NCBI RefSeq assembly: GCF_014203735.1
Contig: NZ_JACHJQ010000003.1
Span: 107,232-171,231 of the forward strand
Reading direction: 5' to 3'
Origin: Actinophytocola algeriensis
GTDB lineage: Bacteria > Actinomycetota > Actinomycetes > Mycobacteriales > Pseudonocardiaceae
Length of the DNA: 64,000 nt
The notes under the pieces were generated by a model. That model did not search any database and had not been told where the DNA came from. It saw nothing but the letters and a program-made list of their open reading frames with translations. Every line of letters starts with the position of its first letter. Positions within the stretch are counted from its first letter, which is position 1. Made by a program: the position numbers and the translations under genes. Positions 48,201-51,516 of the stretch are shown here, one piece after another.

Positions 48201-50829
48201 GCCCACCACCACGATGATCGACGACAACTGGGCCGCCCCCGGTCCGGTCACCCACCCGCCCGGCTCGCTGCAGCGGTTCGTCGGCAACGCCCGCGAAGGC
48301 GGTGACCCCGCCGCGTTCCCGGTGCTCCGGCAACAGCAGATGGCCGTGCTCGACTACGTCACCGGCAACACCGACCGGCACTCCGGCAACTACCTGACCG
48401 GTCCCGGCGGCGACCTGGTCGCGATCGACCACGGGCTCACGTTCCCCTCGGGCGGCGGCAACCCGATCAGTTCGGACTTCGTCGCGCTGCACCTCGGCGG
48501 GCCGCTGCTCCCCGAGGTGGTCGCGGCGGTCCGCGCGGTGCGCCCGCACGCCATGCGCGCGATGCTGCTGGCAAGCGGGCTGGACGCGGCCGCGGTCGAC
48601 CTCACCACCGCGCGCCTGGTGGAGATCCAGAAGAACGGCGGGATCGCCGGGACGGCGTGGCCCGGCAAGCTCACCGACGACCGATACACCACGCTGCCGA
48701 AGGGATTCGACCGTGACCGACCCATCGCCGACCAGGGTGGCGCTGTACGCCCAGGCCACCGACCCGCCGAGGCGAATCGCGATCTTCCACTACACCGAGG
48801 AGAACGGGGTGACGCTGGAGCTGCTCGACCAGGACTGGGGCCACCTCGCACAGCGGTACTTCATGGAAGGCGTGAACCTGCGCGAGGAGAAGCGCATGGT
48901 GCGTCCGAGCGAGGGCTCGGTGTTCATGAGGGCACTGCTGAGGCAGCGGAACATGAGCTACTACACGCTCCAGGACGAGAGCCAGGCGTAGCGGCCGCAC
49001 TGGCGGCGATCGAGGCCGCCGCGGTGCGGTACCCGGGTGGCCGGGTCTTCCACCTGCCGGGCGACCCGATGCCGGCACCGGCCGCGCCCGTGCCGCCGGA
49101 CCCCGCCCGGTACACCGTCGACCTGCGCGGTGTCGGGGTCCTCGGCCTGACCCCCGACCACGTGGCGGCGATCCTCCTGGCCGACCCGGGGTGGACGGGG
49201 CAGCCGATCCGGTTGCTCACCGACGGCAACGACTTCGCCCAGCACCTGGCCAACCTGCTCCAGGTCCCGGTCGGCACCCCGGCGGGCACGGTCGCCCCCC
49301 GGATCTCCCTGCAGGGCCCGCCCGATCTGCGGCTGGCCCCCATCGAGCACGTCGACCCGCCGCGGCACATCACCGCACTGTCGGCGCCGCCTGGCGCCAC
49401 CGTCCTCCGCGCGGACCTCGACGACGGCAGGCGCGGCGTCTACAAGGCCGAGGCGGACACGAGCGCCCACCAGGTGGCGGCCGAGGTGGCGGCGTACCGG
49501 CTGAGTGAGCTGGTCGGGTTCGGGCTCGTCCCCACCACCACGGCGGTCGAGGGTCCCGGGGAGGGACCCGGCTCGCTCCAGCGGTTCGCGGAGAACTCCA
49601 CGGAGGGGCGGCAGACCAGCGAGTACTCGATGCTCGAGACGCAGCGGATGGCGGTGCTGGACTACGTCGTCGGCAACCTCGACCGGAACATGGGCAACTA
49701 CCTGACCGGCCCGGACGGCGAGCTGATCGCGATCGACCACGGGCTCGCCTTCCCGGAGCACGCATTCGACGGGATCATGTCCGACTTCGTCCGGGACCAC
49801 CTCGGGGCGCGCCTCGACCCCGAGGTGGCGAGCGCCGTCGCCGCGGTGACAACGGCGGAGCTGCGCACGATGCTGCTGGGCACGGGGCTCAGCCCGGCCG
49901 CCGTGGACGGGGCCGTCGCCCGGCTGGCCGAGATCCGGGAACACGGGGCGATCACCGGCGAGGCGTGGGCGGGCGAGCTCATCGACAGCGCGGCAGAGGT
50001 GATCAGGAACGACCAGCCGCCGCCGCTGCCCCCGGTCGAGACCGACCCGGTCGAGGCACTGCTGTACGGCCTCTTCGACGACAGCGTGCCGTTGCCGGGC
50101 GGCCGGTCGTTCCTCGGCCCCGATGACCCGGCCCCGGAGGTCGCGGGCGAGGACGGTGCCTTCACCGTCGACGTCGCGGGCGGGAGTGCCGGGGTACGCG
50201 TCGGCAGCTACCTGCTCGACGCGGACCACCTCACCTGGCTCATCGGAGCCGACCGGAACTGGGACTGGGACGGCGGGCAACCCGTCCGGCTGCGCGCCGC
50301 CGTGGACGCCGACTTCGCACAGCGGCTCGCCGACCGGCTCGGCGTGGTGGTGTACGTGGGCGACCGCGAGTTCACGCCGGGGACACCCCCGCTCCTGCAC
50401 GACCACCTCGCACCACCTCGGGAGCTCGACCGCCACGGCTACTGGGCGGGCGCCAACGGCAGAGTGCCTGATCCCGGGACGATCTCGGCGGCCGTCAACC
50501 GGGGGCACATCCTCTACGGCGACGCCGACGGGGTGGGCGGCGGTCACAAGCACAACTCCGGGATCCCGTTCAAGACCACCTTCCCCCCGCACTGGACCAA
50601 CGACGACGAGATCATCGCCAGGATCGAGGACGTGGCGAGGAACCCGGAGTACCCGCCCGTGTTCAACCTGGAGTACGAGACGTGGACGGTGTACGGCATC
50701 CGGGAGGGCGTGGTCATCCAGGTCTTCGTCACCCCGGACGGCACAATCACGAGTGGCTTTCCCGTCGAGGGCGAAGGCGTCCACCGCAACGACGAGAACG
50801 GTGCCCCACAACCACTGGAAGGGGACTGA
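35296..50829 (+). CDS. Giant type VII polymorphic toxin reading frame with tandem toxin cassettes
   Basis: One frame of 5,177 codons from ATG 35296 to TGA 50827. Order along it: WXG/CpnT-like N-terminal domain (1-330), Thr/Pro/Gly-rich linker (to 700), module A1, deaminase-like domain (His1071, Glu1073, Cys1109, Cys1112), module A2, hydrophobic hairpins and an Ala-rich helical zone, six PGGRxF modules, HExxH peptidase domain (His3041). Then comes A3 with a second translocation-like part, PGGRxF and a kinase-like domain (Asp4360, Asp4378); finally PGGRxF, kinase-like (Asp4796, Asp4814), PGGRxF and EndoU (His5071, His5084). Codons of about 44531-44791 and 48713-48991 read as out-of-frame shadow of two small genes. 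So the frame is probably a main toxin gene plus two displaced toxin cassettes, not one working 5,177-residue protein. No stop separates them; readthrough translation cannot be excluded. Confidence 0.75.
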   Translation: MGMPEPEDPSGLWAKVKELTLDQLWPPDDESVVYLLATTLFNSATVVDNHANAIAAVAAQLPSAWPDVIGAQFITRIVATTGTYRYLAEQIRLLSNEVRLYGDQIVEAKISIIIEIAVSAPLYFALSRIPGGGRLANHVAHWVASKLTTMITGIVARGVGGLARMTIEIGKEAVDGAINSALSQLGAMALGARDRFDVGQVAYEGGVEAIGGALGEGLSAANKAARAASTKAARAATGNADLELPSLPDNMATRVTTSAARNGVTSPSASVIAEHHDNPEALYDWRTYRDAIAERGLSSALVSVPRTIATDMAIQNNIERFGPVGYEKDLMLNAGGGGGGGGDTVPATPARGDSAAAGPAGAVDPAGTGNPASETGAETGAAPADAQQQAPAVGGGSAPPAGVDGGAGTQTDVGASGGQDTSSSDSPGAVPPGGGSAGASTAADGGPSRTVAPGGETHAHQPGTPRSESPTDHGPVADDQQGTESAQETVDQQDIGSPGGESTTDTTNTDTTNTANTANTESANTDTASDTASDTTSAAPTTEQAGPSAPEAHDDGARADDQNGGIVVAPVTGTPPATHASPTPVHTTSGPQQRGTEAKPETPVADPTKETTGEPVLATEPATDESTTETTDDTETGTDHAAPAHVEMGGVLVAAAASVAPPGPAQAPGRTGPRPRHTRIARAPTPSPAVEQDGNPAPPRDRELALVGTASRIPGFTAKLFRPSLRRTTERMIEELILDAARAAGVELHKDGDEYTIGHTGPRIRVTVGHNENGNPAEFSIVDGVAVVVVSPKLIASTPFFLRATAVKRALAHEIAEVHQLLLGNDSPDVLVEGSPDGATGTSAHEHGRQAEMVVLDGDYRAAAEKPAVPRLVRRALLRHHMRLLAEELRAHPAQEHAASRRGLLEPHVRRIVDRHFPITGPAPNLALDAVPDVETDTLPPPQAGPQRIGAFKQDLTWSNGRITHIGGVPARTRLRQFAEMRTERYNSERLAGNTALSKKRAGQAVALVMNLTTGEVFESMNGRVVGAILLKYAPQIHARIQGMFRSGRHRYEDRPGEPRVYPGFDLPYRHAEVRAADAALKAAPGTRLSDLAADVSFIGATIEEAPFCPNCSGVLHDVRSNVPKTEYDPVTKRTKDGTTGWEDDAYTGAAGKMPGFEAKANRMSRGGQTIRLIERLLADDTVRQRIADAAGLAAIEPDDLGGYRGVRRDGSGFPFRIRVGETSDGNPAELTVVDGEGFIRVAPTLVSSTKVWLRSTALSRALGHEISEINQKLLGNDNADLLVGKAPGKRTETSAHDHGRQTEMRILAAEHDAATGPARALRRLALRHHMRLLAEEMHVHPTQDHSQQLKSRLAADVERIVDRHFPVGTRASWHSVLGPQGDGLQSHRSFIVTALVTKALPGIAVGATLGVALGSPVFGAAIGLSALASGLGDGMLGRWYATRAKAAAKELKTRAAEQQAYDNALLVKELLDPLLAAARGTAFADPAHAPAEPAPRHDGTPTGVPKLTHRLVRALPVVFGAAAASTMLPLSPPATPVDPAAGAVQSRFDLSRTVAAMWLTGLVLTGATPFVERWFQQRKIAGQLTRFGLVRDPLSHQETEFAEAVVNDLHMVLAWIDSIDGTRSQPMVATARPPAPPANHGDGPGLAHFGVRSSRRGLQSFLRAFFHYGGHLHERDAVLAGGLGVGRGVVAMLVGAIAERLLYGKERGLRDDRTRHELTEDQAFGQQLRHELITELLTGVLSEIHAARLQRLLGFDPTTTPVGKAQRLRLAEADPGAPGARRARITAEYTSMVAERARHDAEQARTAAAQARIAADKAGAGPGHPLHQRAEALAARADVVAEAAEEAARRAGQQAPDSATGNQGDTRPVGAARRHLLTAAANANAAAHRARITAEYTEMRAEQAHRDAAHTRLAADKAAGVAAAADAAARPRSDTPVGAAEQRLRVQAAEAAAAARTAETHAVRAERAAAVAVRRAGVAAVLASRAADAARAAAEKAGLSAADLDAHTPLGAPMLSAPPATSPGPRAVPLAPPAEEAPPTVVEQRTYLRYGAIVGTAGWAGVALMAHVINSLSVHPVVPGFLIAAFGAASVAGIGGWVARWKGRVAASRAKDERSDRKRATLQKLSRDAQGPRLDYLMNLLRREIAVEGRPGAVPVTDPAFEPTAPPSMTPTHIDAGHPWFTEYVRTMVGLERAALDQEPRPHLLFDARLRGLVRLTEDLRVLDLLAARAEETGDRRPLEQAIRDLEDTWFFYQRLMSTTKPMPKPGLPSEELAEERAKHPLELGRRPKVPGVLLSSMADALAASRATPGGRSFHHGPFEERPGYHTVQAEGGPAGIRAGNRWFTISQFATMLRFDPNWRGQDVWIADVGAGLTEEQLAELGRELGVPVRGELLHGDASPTPPVLPADTDPAITRAMAESEATPGGRAYFPAGDPRHDAAQQVPPVPGSPVRLRVHIEGAVDRVRIGDRLFTMAEFATMLRHAPDFAGRDLFIDAEGVGLTAAALAQLDSLVDGQVFSYRQSLADLLEASETTPAGRSFHAPGHADFRHLAQAMAPVVERHVVHVLGDVDHVLVGGERLTMAELATLIGHDASRQGRAVVVDAAGIGLSSLAIAELAAHLGAAGIHVESSTTAPADVLLQSRETPGGRAFYPNYWPKAHAEAQQAPRLPGFHTVHVAAGPDGIWFGVQRLTTAQFAEVLRHDPSWDRGRVRALWITDANTGLTTAQRDEIAGLLGVTVRSDNTAVADALAGSTLVGGNRVFGALVPAEQADPDVHTVHVVGDMTAVRIGDRRFTIEEFAKLVRLDLAWQGRPVRVAGPVGLTVRARQELADLLGVPVHGESPVADALTASHGVPGGRSFLPDGATVAEPGDTFHTVHVRGERGDVVIDGRPFTVAELAALIRHDPAWAGKRVMIAVDGTGPAAAELAELARELGVAVETTGPAHDGTDLFSRKPSVSNAEVLASGEHLPLTEETVREHATAADRDLTGVDVVVVTDPVELKYLDDERAAAATTLVHGVPQIRLGPASFADHDTLVATIAHEMTHVGQLLDGRGGEDRHQLENEAEASEAPAVERYHEHVGSPVHHRGDVRHPGPGRHPHDGPGRERPDPGRDGPAQREHGPGGARAGRGVPDAEAGRHRPADPADRQEGPDGADRGRGADESGVAPTLFRRIGPPPPKPGEPEVFAVRPVARSRFRVDQQARRDWHVVLQHARAAVTRVVGDVVGVKSARKVDDVGNFEVTRADKAGSTFTVRVVAEPTRDGAPAEVVVTGPGRGVIRVSERATKDILDRAVASALAQLSARLAGNANSQDLLTREHHPGHGLTRSAHDAGRETELAHLVRTRQEAGRYRLLRKHRLATEWRALVEDMGVHAEEEAGPQRRAVASPGTRHLLDRHAGPGTRRPSWVHEPSGYTPWKAFVPAFGASIIPGLGASAVIAGLSIAAGESLMVAAAVGLMNLGTAVTGTIVARWFGRREKDLVDAGHGYFGQKRAHEIAVKRAAITNPLLARMRTLGIDVTAPGPAEPPPTGPEPPKVQPYGALLVSRGLPPLVGAIAATTLLPLGLPFWNLVTHWGIAGFAGIFGPMAERYFRGRIVSREWKRFDAIGRELDRRNAKFDEQFAGHLHALMDRIDRIADVTSPRVSPVREPLGDVTVEKDAANRYGANSAPNNAGDFSRDATNAPSRMGNALLDSVSATGSAALDAVGSGLTRFGLGVVVAAFLDREFTRDEYAKIVAQVKFDFGATMLEQAAQQERALLAMLAEVESRVEAAEATALGQASQDAAPDAVVPLPPNPAHRPPGHRGIPEFRKQGILQAAALESVAVFSAAVWHQGWQTKYVVGAAALGIVASFPLRFMHRRAEQHAVDRKIFADRAKERVVEAAEAMAVRGFMQELINREVAEAERVRTAGHGPHALTPAPARPPVPPHLDSADPAYPDHIEALVAHERELLRREPRPLSKLGARLVALQRLDRLVARTRLFSRHEARTGDSGPARQARTDLAKIWQAYRKLVADGTAMPYDHEQYLTARQQVAEQLRSYLGQSTAIPGGRMFFAAGDPLLTDRLGVRQVDGVYTIDAHGVEHGPDGIALRIGAHLLTVEHLDAILDADPNYHGGPIRLLVCAAGRGEESFAQRLADRRGERVIAPTAHYGVDHNGTEFVTDVEVDANGIIRPKFPPTGEMRAFEPRKNNVAHLAPDLVEPPVYVGAGALDNDNPWRLRGGGTYEPSARERELAGHTIADMHLLRSELADNTSVTFRVTLDDGTQAVYKPILGEQHGQREHISGNLGAREVAASRVDEMFGFGLVPTTTMIDDNWAAPGPVTHPPGSLQRFVGNAREGGDPAAFPVLRQQQMAVLDYVTGNTDRHSGNYLTGPGGDLVAIDHGLTFPSGGGNPISSDFVALHLGGPLLPEVVAAVRAVRPHAMRAMLLASGLDAAAVDLTTARLVEIQKNGGIAGTAWPGKLTDDRYTTLPKGFDRDRPIADQGGAVRPGHRPAEANRDLPLHRGERGDAGAARPGLGPPRTAVLHGRREPARGEAHGASERGLGVHEGTAEAAEHELLHAPGREPGVAAALAAIEAAAVRYPGGRVFHLPGDPMPAPAAPVPPDPARYTVDLRGVGVLGLTPDHVAAILLADPGWTGQPIRLLTDGNDFAQHLANLLQVPVGTPAGTVAPRISLQGPPDLRLAPIEHVDPPRHITALSAPPGATVLRADLDDGRRGVYKAEADTSAHQVAAEVAAYRLSELVGFGLVPTTTAVEGPGEGPGSLQRFAENSTEGRQTSEYSMLETQRMAVLDYVVGNLDRNMGNYLTGPDGELIAIDHGLAFPEHAFDGIMSDFVRDHLGARLDPEVASAVAAVTTAELRTMLLGTGLSPAAVDGAVARLAEIREHGAITGEAWAGELIDSAAEVIRNDQPPPLPPVETDPVEALLYGLFDDSVPLPGGRSFLGPDDPAPEVAGEDGAFTVDVAGGSAGVRVGSYLLDADHLTWLIGADRNWDWDGGQPVRLRAAVDADFAQRLADRLGVVVYVGDREFTPGTPPLLHDHLAPPRELDRHGYWAGANGRVPDPGTISAAVNRGHILYGDADGVGGGHKHNSGIPFKTTFPPHWTNDDEIIARIEDVARNPEYPPVFNLEYETWTVYGIREGVVIQVFVTPDGTITSGFPVEGEGVHRNDENGAPQPLEGD
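37430..38060 (+). repeat. Module A1 of the giant toxin (copy 1 of 3)
   Basis: About 210 residues: IPGFTAKLFRPSLRRTTERM, GPRIRVTVGHNENGNPAEFS, ALAHEIAEVHQLLLGNDSPD, SAHEHGRQAEM, LLRHHMRLLAEELRAHPAQ, and VRRIVDRHFP at the end. Copies A2 (38770-39410) and A3 (about 44870-45480) follow the same order. HEIAEVH and the later H-x-x-G-R-Q-x-E could bind a metal; A3 has lost the HE pair. Function unknown. Confidence 0.7.
38155..38720 (+). other. Deaminase-like toxin domain inside the giant frame
   Basis: Residues about 954-1142. The zinc motif of the cytidine-deaminase superfamily is complete: HAEVRAADAAL (His1071, catalytic Glu1073) and EEAPFCPNCSGVL (Cys1109, Cys1112). The region ahead (QAVALVMNLTTGEVFESMNG) and the strand DVSFIGATIEE agree with the YwqJ-like nucleic-acid deaminases found in secreted toxins. 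It lies between A1 and A2, an interior position, and has no immunity gene beside it. Confidence 0.7.
38770..39410 (+). repeat. Module A2 of the giant toxin (copy 2 of 3)
   Basis: Same order as A1: QTIRLIERLLADDTVRQRIA, RIRVGETSDGNPAELTVVDG, ALGHEISEINQKLLGNDNAD, SAHDHGRQTEM, LALRHHMRLLAEEMHVHPTQ, VERIVDRHFP. The HE pair is kept (GHEISE). It is followed by a hydrophobic hairpin (GIAVGATLGVALGSPVFGAA) that could insert in a membrane. Confidence 0.7.
40620..41340 (+). other. Ala-rich helical (coiled-coil-like) zone of the giant toxin
   Basis: Residues about 1776-2015 contain two diverged repeats beginning RARITAEYTSMVAERARHDA and RARITAEYTEMRAEQAHRDA, each followed by Ala/Arg/Glu-rich helix (ARIAADKAG; TRLAADKAAG). 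A membrane-like pair of segments follows at 41430-41610. Likely a long helical stalk or translocation element. Confidence 0.65.
42190..44140 (+). repeat. Six tandem PGGRxF modules of about 110 residues
   Basis: Each unit runs: Ala/Leu helix, T-P-G-G-R-x-F, a variable loop, a V-H-V strand, a V-x-I-G-x-R strand, F-T-x-x-[EQ]-F-A-x-[ML]-[LI]-R-x-D-P-x-W, then G-L-T and a helix ending in E-L-G-V-x-V. Starting points are near 42190, 42540, 42862, 43197, 43525 and 43828. Three single copies precede later toxin domains (near 47383, 48998, 50053). One of these (PIRLLVCAAGRGEESFAQRL) resembles the core of caspase/CHAT-like folds, so an autoprocessing role is possible. Confidence 0.75.
44150..44530 (+). 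other. HExxH metallopeptidase-type toxin domain
   Basis: Residues about 2952-3078: LKYLDDERAAAATTLVHGVP, QIRLGPASF, then TLVATIAHEMTHVGQLLDG with His3041, Glu3042 and His3045, and a downstream acidic run (HQLENEAEASE) that may supply the third ligand. This is the end of the first complete toxin; the small gene at 44531 begins exactly where homology ends. Confidence 0.65.
44531..44791 (+). CDS. Small EF-Tu domain-2-like protein, candidate immunity gene
   Basis: 86 residues in a frame different from the surrounding giant frame. MSAVRFIIEATYDIPGRDGI, LTTGLVVSGRIQDGTVLRNE and EVRVLGVEFLTP form a six-strand barrel pattern like domain 2 of translation GTPases (IPGRGTVVTGRVERG), without any GTPase part. 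In this segment the giant frame is only Gly/Arg/Pro/His-rich shadow, so this is the real gene. ATG 44531 has GGAGAGG 11 bases upstream. It begins at the end of the metallopeptidase domain, and its stop directly precedes the next toxin-like region. Place and size suggest immunity to the peptidase toxin; a role as decoy of a cell target is an alternative. Confidence 0.75.
   Translation: MSAVRFIIEATYDIPGRDGILTTGLVVSGRIQDGTVLRNESTGQEVRVLGVEFLTPKQVGTDRRTLRIDRKDRTALTEGAVLTSPE
44792..48712 (+). other. Displaced toxin cassette 2: A3, translocation-like part, PGGRxF, PI-kinase-like
   Basis: This stretch repeats the plan of 38770-44530 in shorter form: module A3 (VDDVGNFEVTRADKAGSTFT; SAHDAGRETEL), hydrophobic hairpins (FVPAFGASIIPGLGASAVIA), helical part, one PGGRxF module near 47383, then a kinase-like toxin domain. 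The latter shows AVYKPILGE, EVAASRVDEMFGFGLVPTTT, GSLQRFV, DYVTGNTDRHSGNYL (Asp4360, Asn4365) and LVAIDHGLTFP (Asp4378), the catalytic and metal motifs of the PI3/4-kinase-like fold. No start codon with a ribosome site was found at its beginning. Confidence 0.65.
48713..48991 (+). CDS. Small protein, candidate immunity to the PI-kinase-like toxin
   Basis: 92 residues from GTG 48713 in a frame different from the giant frame. Beta-rich then helical: RVALYAQATDPPRRIAIFHY, VTLELLDQDWGHLAQRYFME, KRMVRPSEGSVFMRALLRQR. The giant frame here is shadow-like, and its kinase homology ends near the GTG. This repeats the arrangement at 44531. I do not recognise the family; in many actinobacterial genomes small proteins of this size follow kinase-like toxins. 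Likely immunity protein by position. Its stop at 48989-48991 immediately precedes the next PGGRxF module. Confidence 0.72.
   Translation: MTDPSPTRVALYAQATDPPRRIAIFHYTEENGVTLELLDQDWGHLAQRYFMEGVNLREEKRMVRPSEGSVFMRALLRQRNMSYYTLQDESQA
48992..50829 (+). other. Displaced toxin cassette 3: PGGRxF, PI-kinase-like, PGGRxF, EndoU
   Basis: It begins with a PGGRxF module (VRYPGGRVFHLPGDPMPAPA), then a second kinase-like domain (VYKAEADTSAHQVAAEVAAY, DYVVGNLDRNMGNYL with Asp4796, LIAIDHGLAFPE with Asp4814), another PGGRxF module and the EndoU domain. The kinase-like domain is clearly related to that of cassette 2. There is no A module here, so cassette 3 is the shortest. Confidence 0.65.
50410..50829 (+). 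other. EndoU RNase toxin domain at the end of the giant frame
   Basis: Residues about 5040-5177. GHILYGDADGVGGGHKHNSG gives the two His (His5071; His5084 or 5086), IPFKTTFPPHW the Lys (5093), then DDEIIARIEDVARNPEY and VIQVFVTPDGTITSGFPVEG, which follow bacterial EndoU (as in CdiA toxins that cut tRNA). Known EndoU toxins are secreted anti-bacterial RNases. Two small genes follow directly. Confidence 0.85.
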
Positions 50830-50830
50830 C

Positions 50831-51148
50831 GTGGCACTGGACGAGGCGGCCAAAGAACGGTTGCGCCGCCTGCACAAGGACTCCCGGGCGCTGCTCGACA
50901 TGCTCGCCGACCGGCTCACCGAGCAGCAGCTGAGCTGGTCGAGGACGTTCAGCGACGTGGGCGAGTGGTCGATGCTGGTCGACTCGCTCTGCGCCTACCT
51001 GGTGAAGGGGAACATCCCGGTCACGCCCGCCGAGCGGGACGCGGTGGCCGCCGTGCTGGCCCAGTTCACCCGCCCGAAGCCACAACACGAGTACCTCGAC
51101 GACCCGGCAGGGACACTCGCGGCGCTCAACGTGATGGAGGAACGATGA
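50831..51148 (+). CDS. Likely EndoU immunity protein
   Basis: 105 residues from GTG 50831, one base after the giant frame's TGA. Entirely helical and acidic (EAAKERLRRLHKDSRALLDM; WSRTFSDVGEWSMLVDSLCA; PAERDAVAAVLAQFTRPKP). A small protein coupled directly to a toxin domain is the classic layout of an immunity gene, and from memory helical proteins of this kind follow EndoU toxins in other actinomycetes. It overlaps the next gene in ATGA. Confidence 0.8.
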   Translation: MALDEAAKERLRRLHKDSRALLDMLADRLTEQQLSWSRTFSDVGEWSMLVDSLCAYLVKGNIPVTPAERDAVAAVLAQFTRPKPQHEYLDDPAGTLAALNVMEER

Positions 51149-51516
51149 GGATCGCGCGGCTCTTCGACGGCAGGAACGCCGACGGCGACTGGACGTTCGC
51201 GCCGAACCGCCCGCGCCTGACCGACCCGGCCGAACTGGCCGGGGTCGTGCGGTTCCTGCGCGGCGGCACCGTGATCGTGCGCGTGTCCGGCCTGGACACC
51301 GACCGCCTCGACCCGTCCCGCGGTGCGGCCGTCCCGCTGTCCACCATGACCGACGGCGAGTGGATCTGGGGCGACGGGCTGCGCTACTACGTGGAGACGC
51401 ACCGCATCGCACCGGAGCCGGACTTCCTGGCGCACATGGCCGCGCACGAGTACGTGGCGGTGCGCCCGGAGAAGGCCGACCGCCAGGCGGCGCTCGAGTA
51501 CCTGCGCACCAACTAG
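51145..51516 (+). CDS. Small protein coupled to the EndoU immunity gene
   Basis: 123 residues. Begins MRIARLFDGRNADGDWTFAP, then VVRFLRGGTVIVRVSGLDTD, LSTMTDGEWIWGDGLRYYVE and LAHMAAHEYVAVRPEKADRQ: a mixed alpha/beta protein with several Trp. Coupled by ATGA to the immunity gene, so they act together; it may be a second immunity protein for one of the other toxin domains. Family not recognised. Its stop shares the CTAG tetramer with the convergent gene. Confidence 0.75.
   Translation: MRIARLFDGRNADGDWTFAPNRPRLTDPAELAGVVRFLRGGTVIVRVSGLDTDRLDPSRGAAVPLSTMTDGEWIWGDGLRYYVETHRIAPEPDFLAHMAAHEYVAVRPEKADRQAALEYLRTN

Noticed and set aside
42643..48759. A very long open frame on the minus strand opposite the toxin gene
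   Set aside because: Its translation is rich in Arg, His, Pro and Gly with no domain, as expected for the antisense shadow of a high-GC gene; the plus strand encodes recognisable domains throughout.
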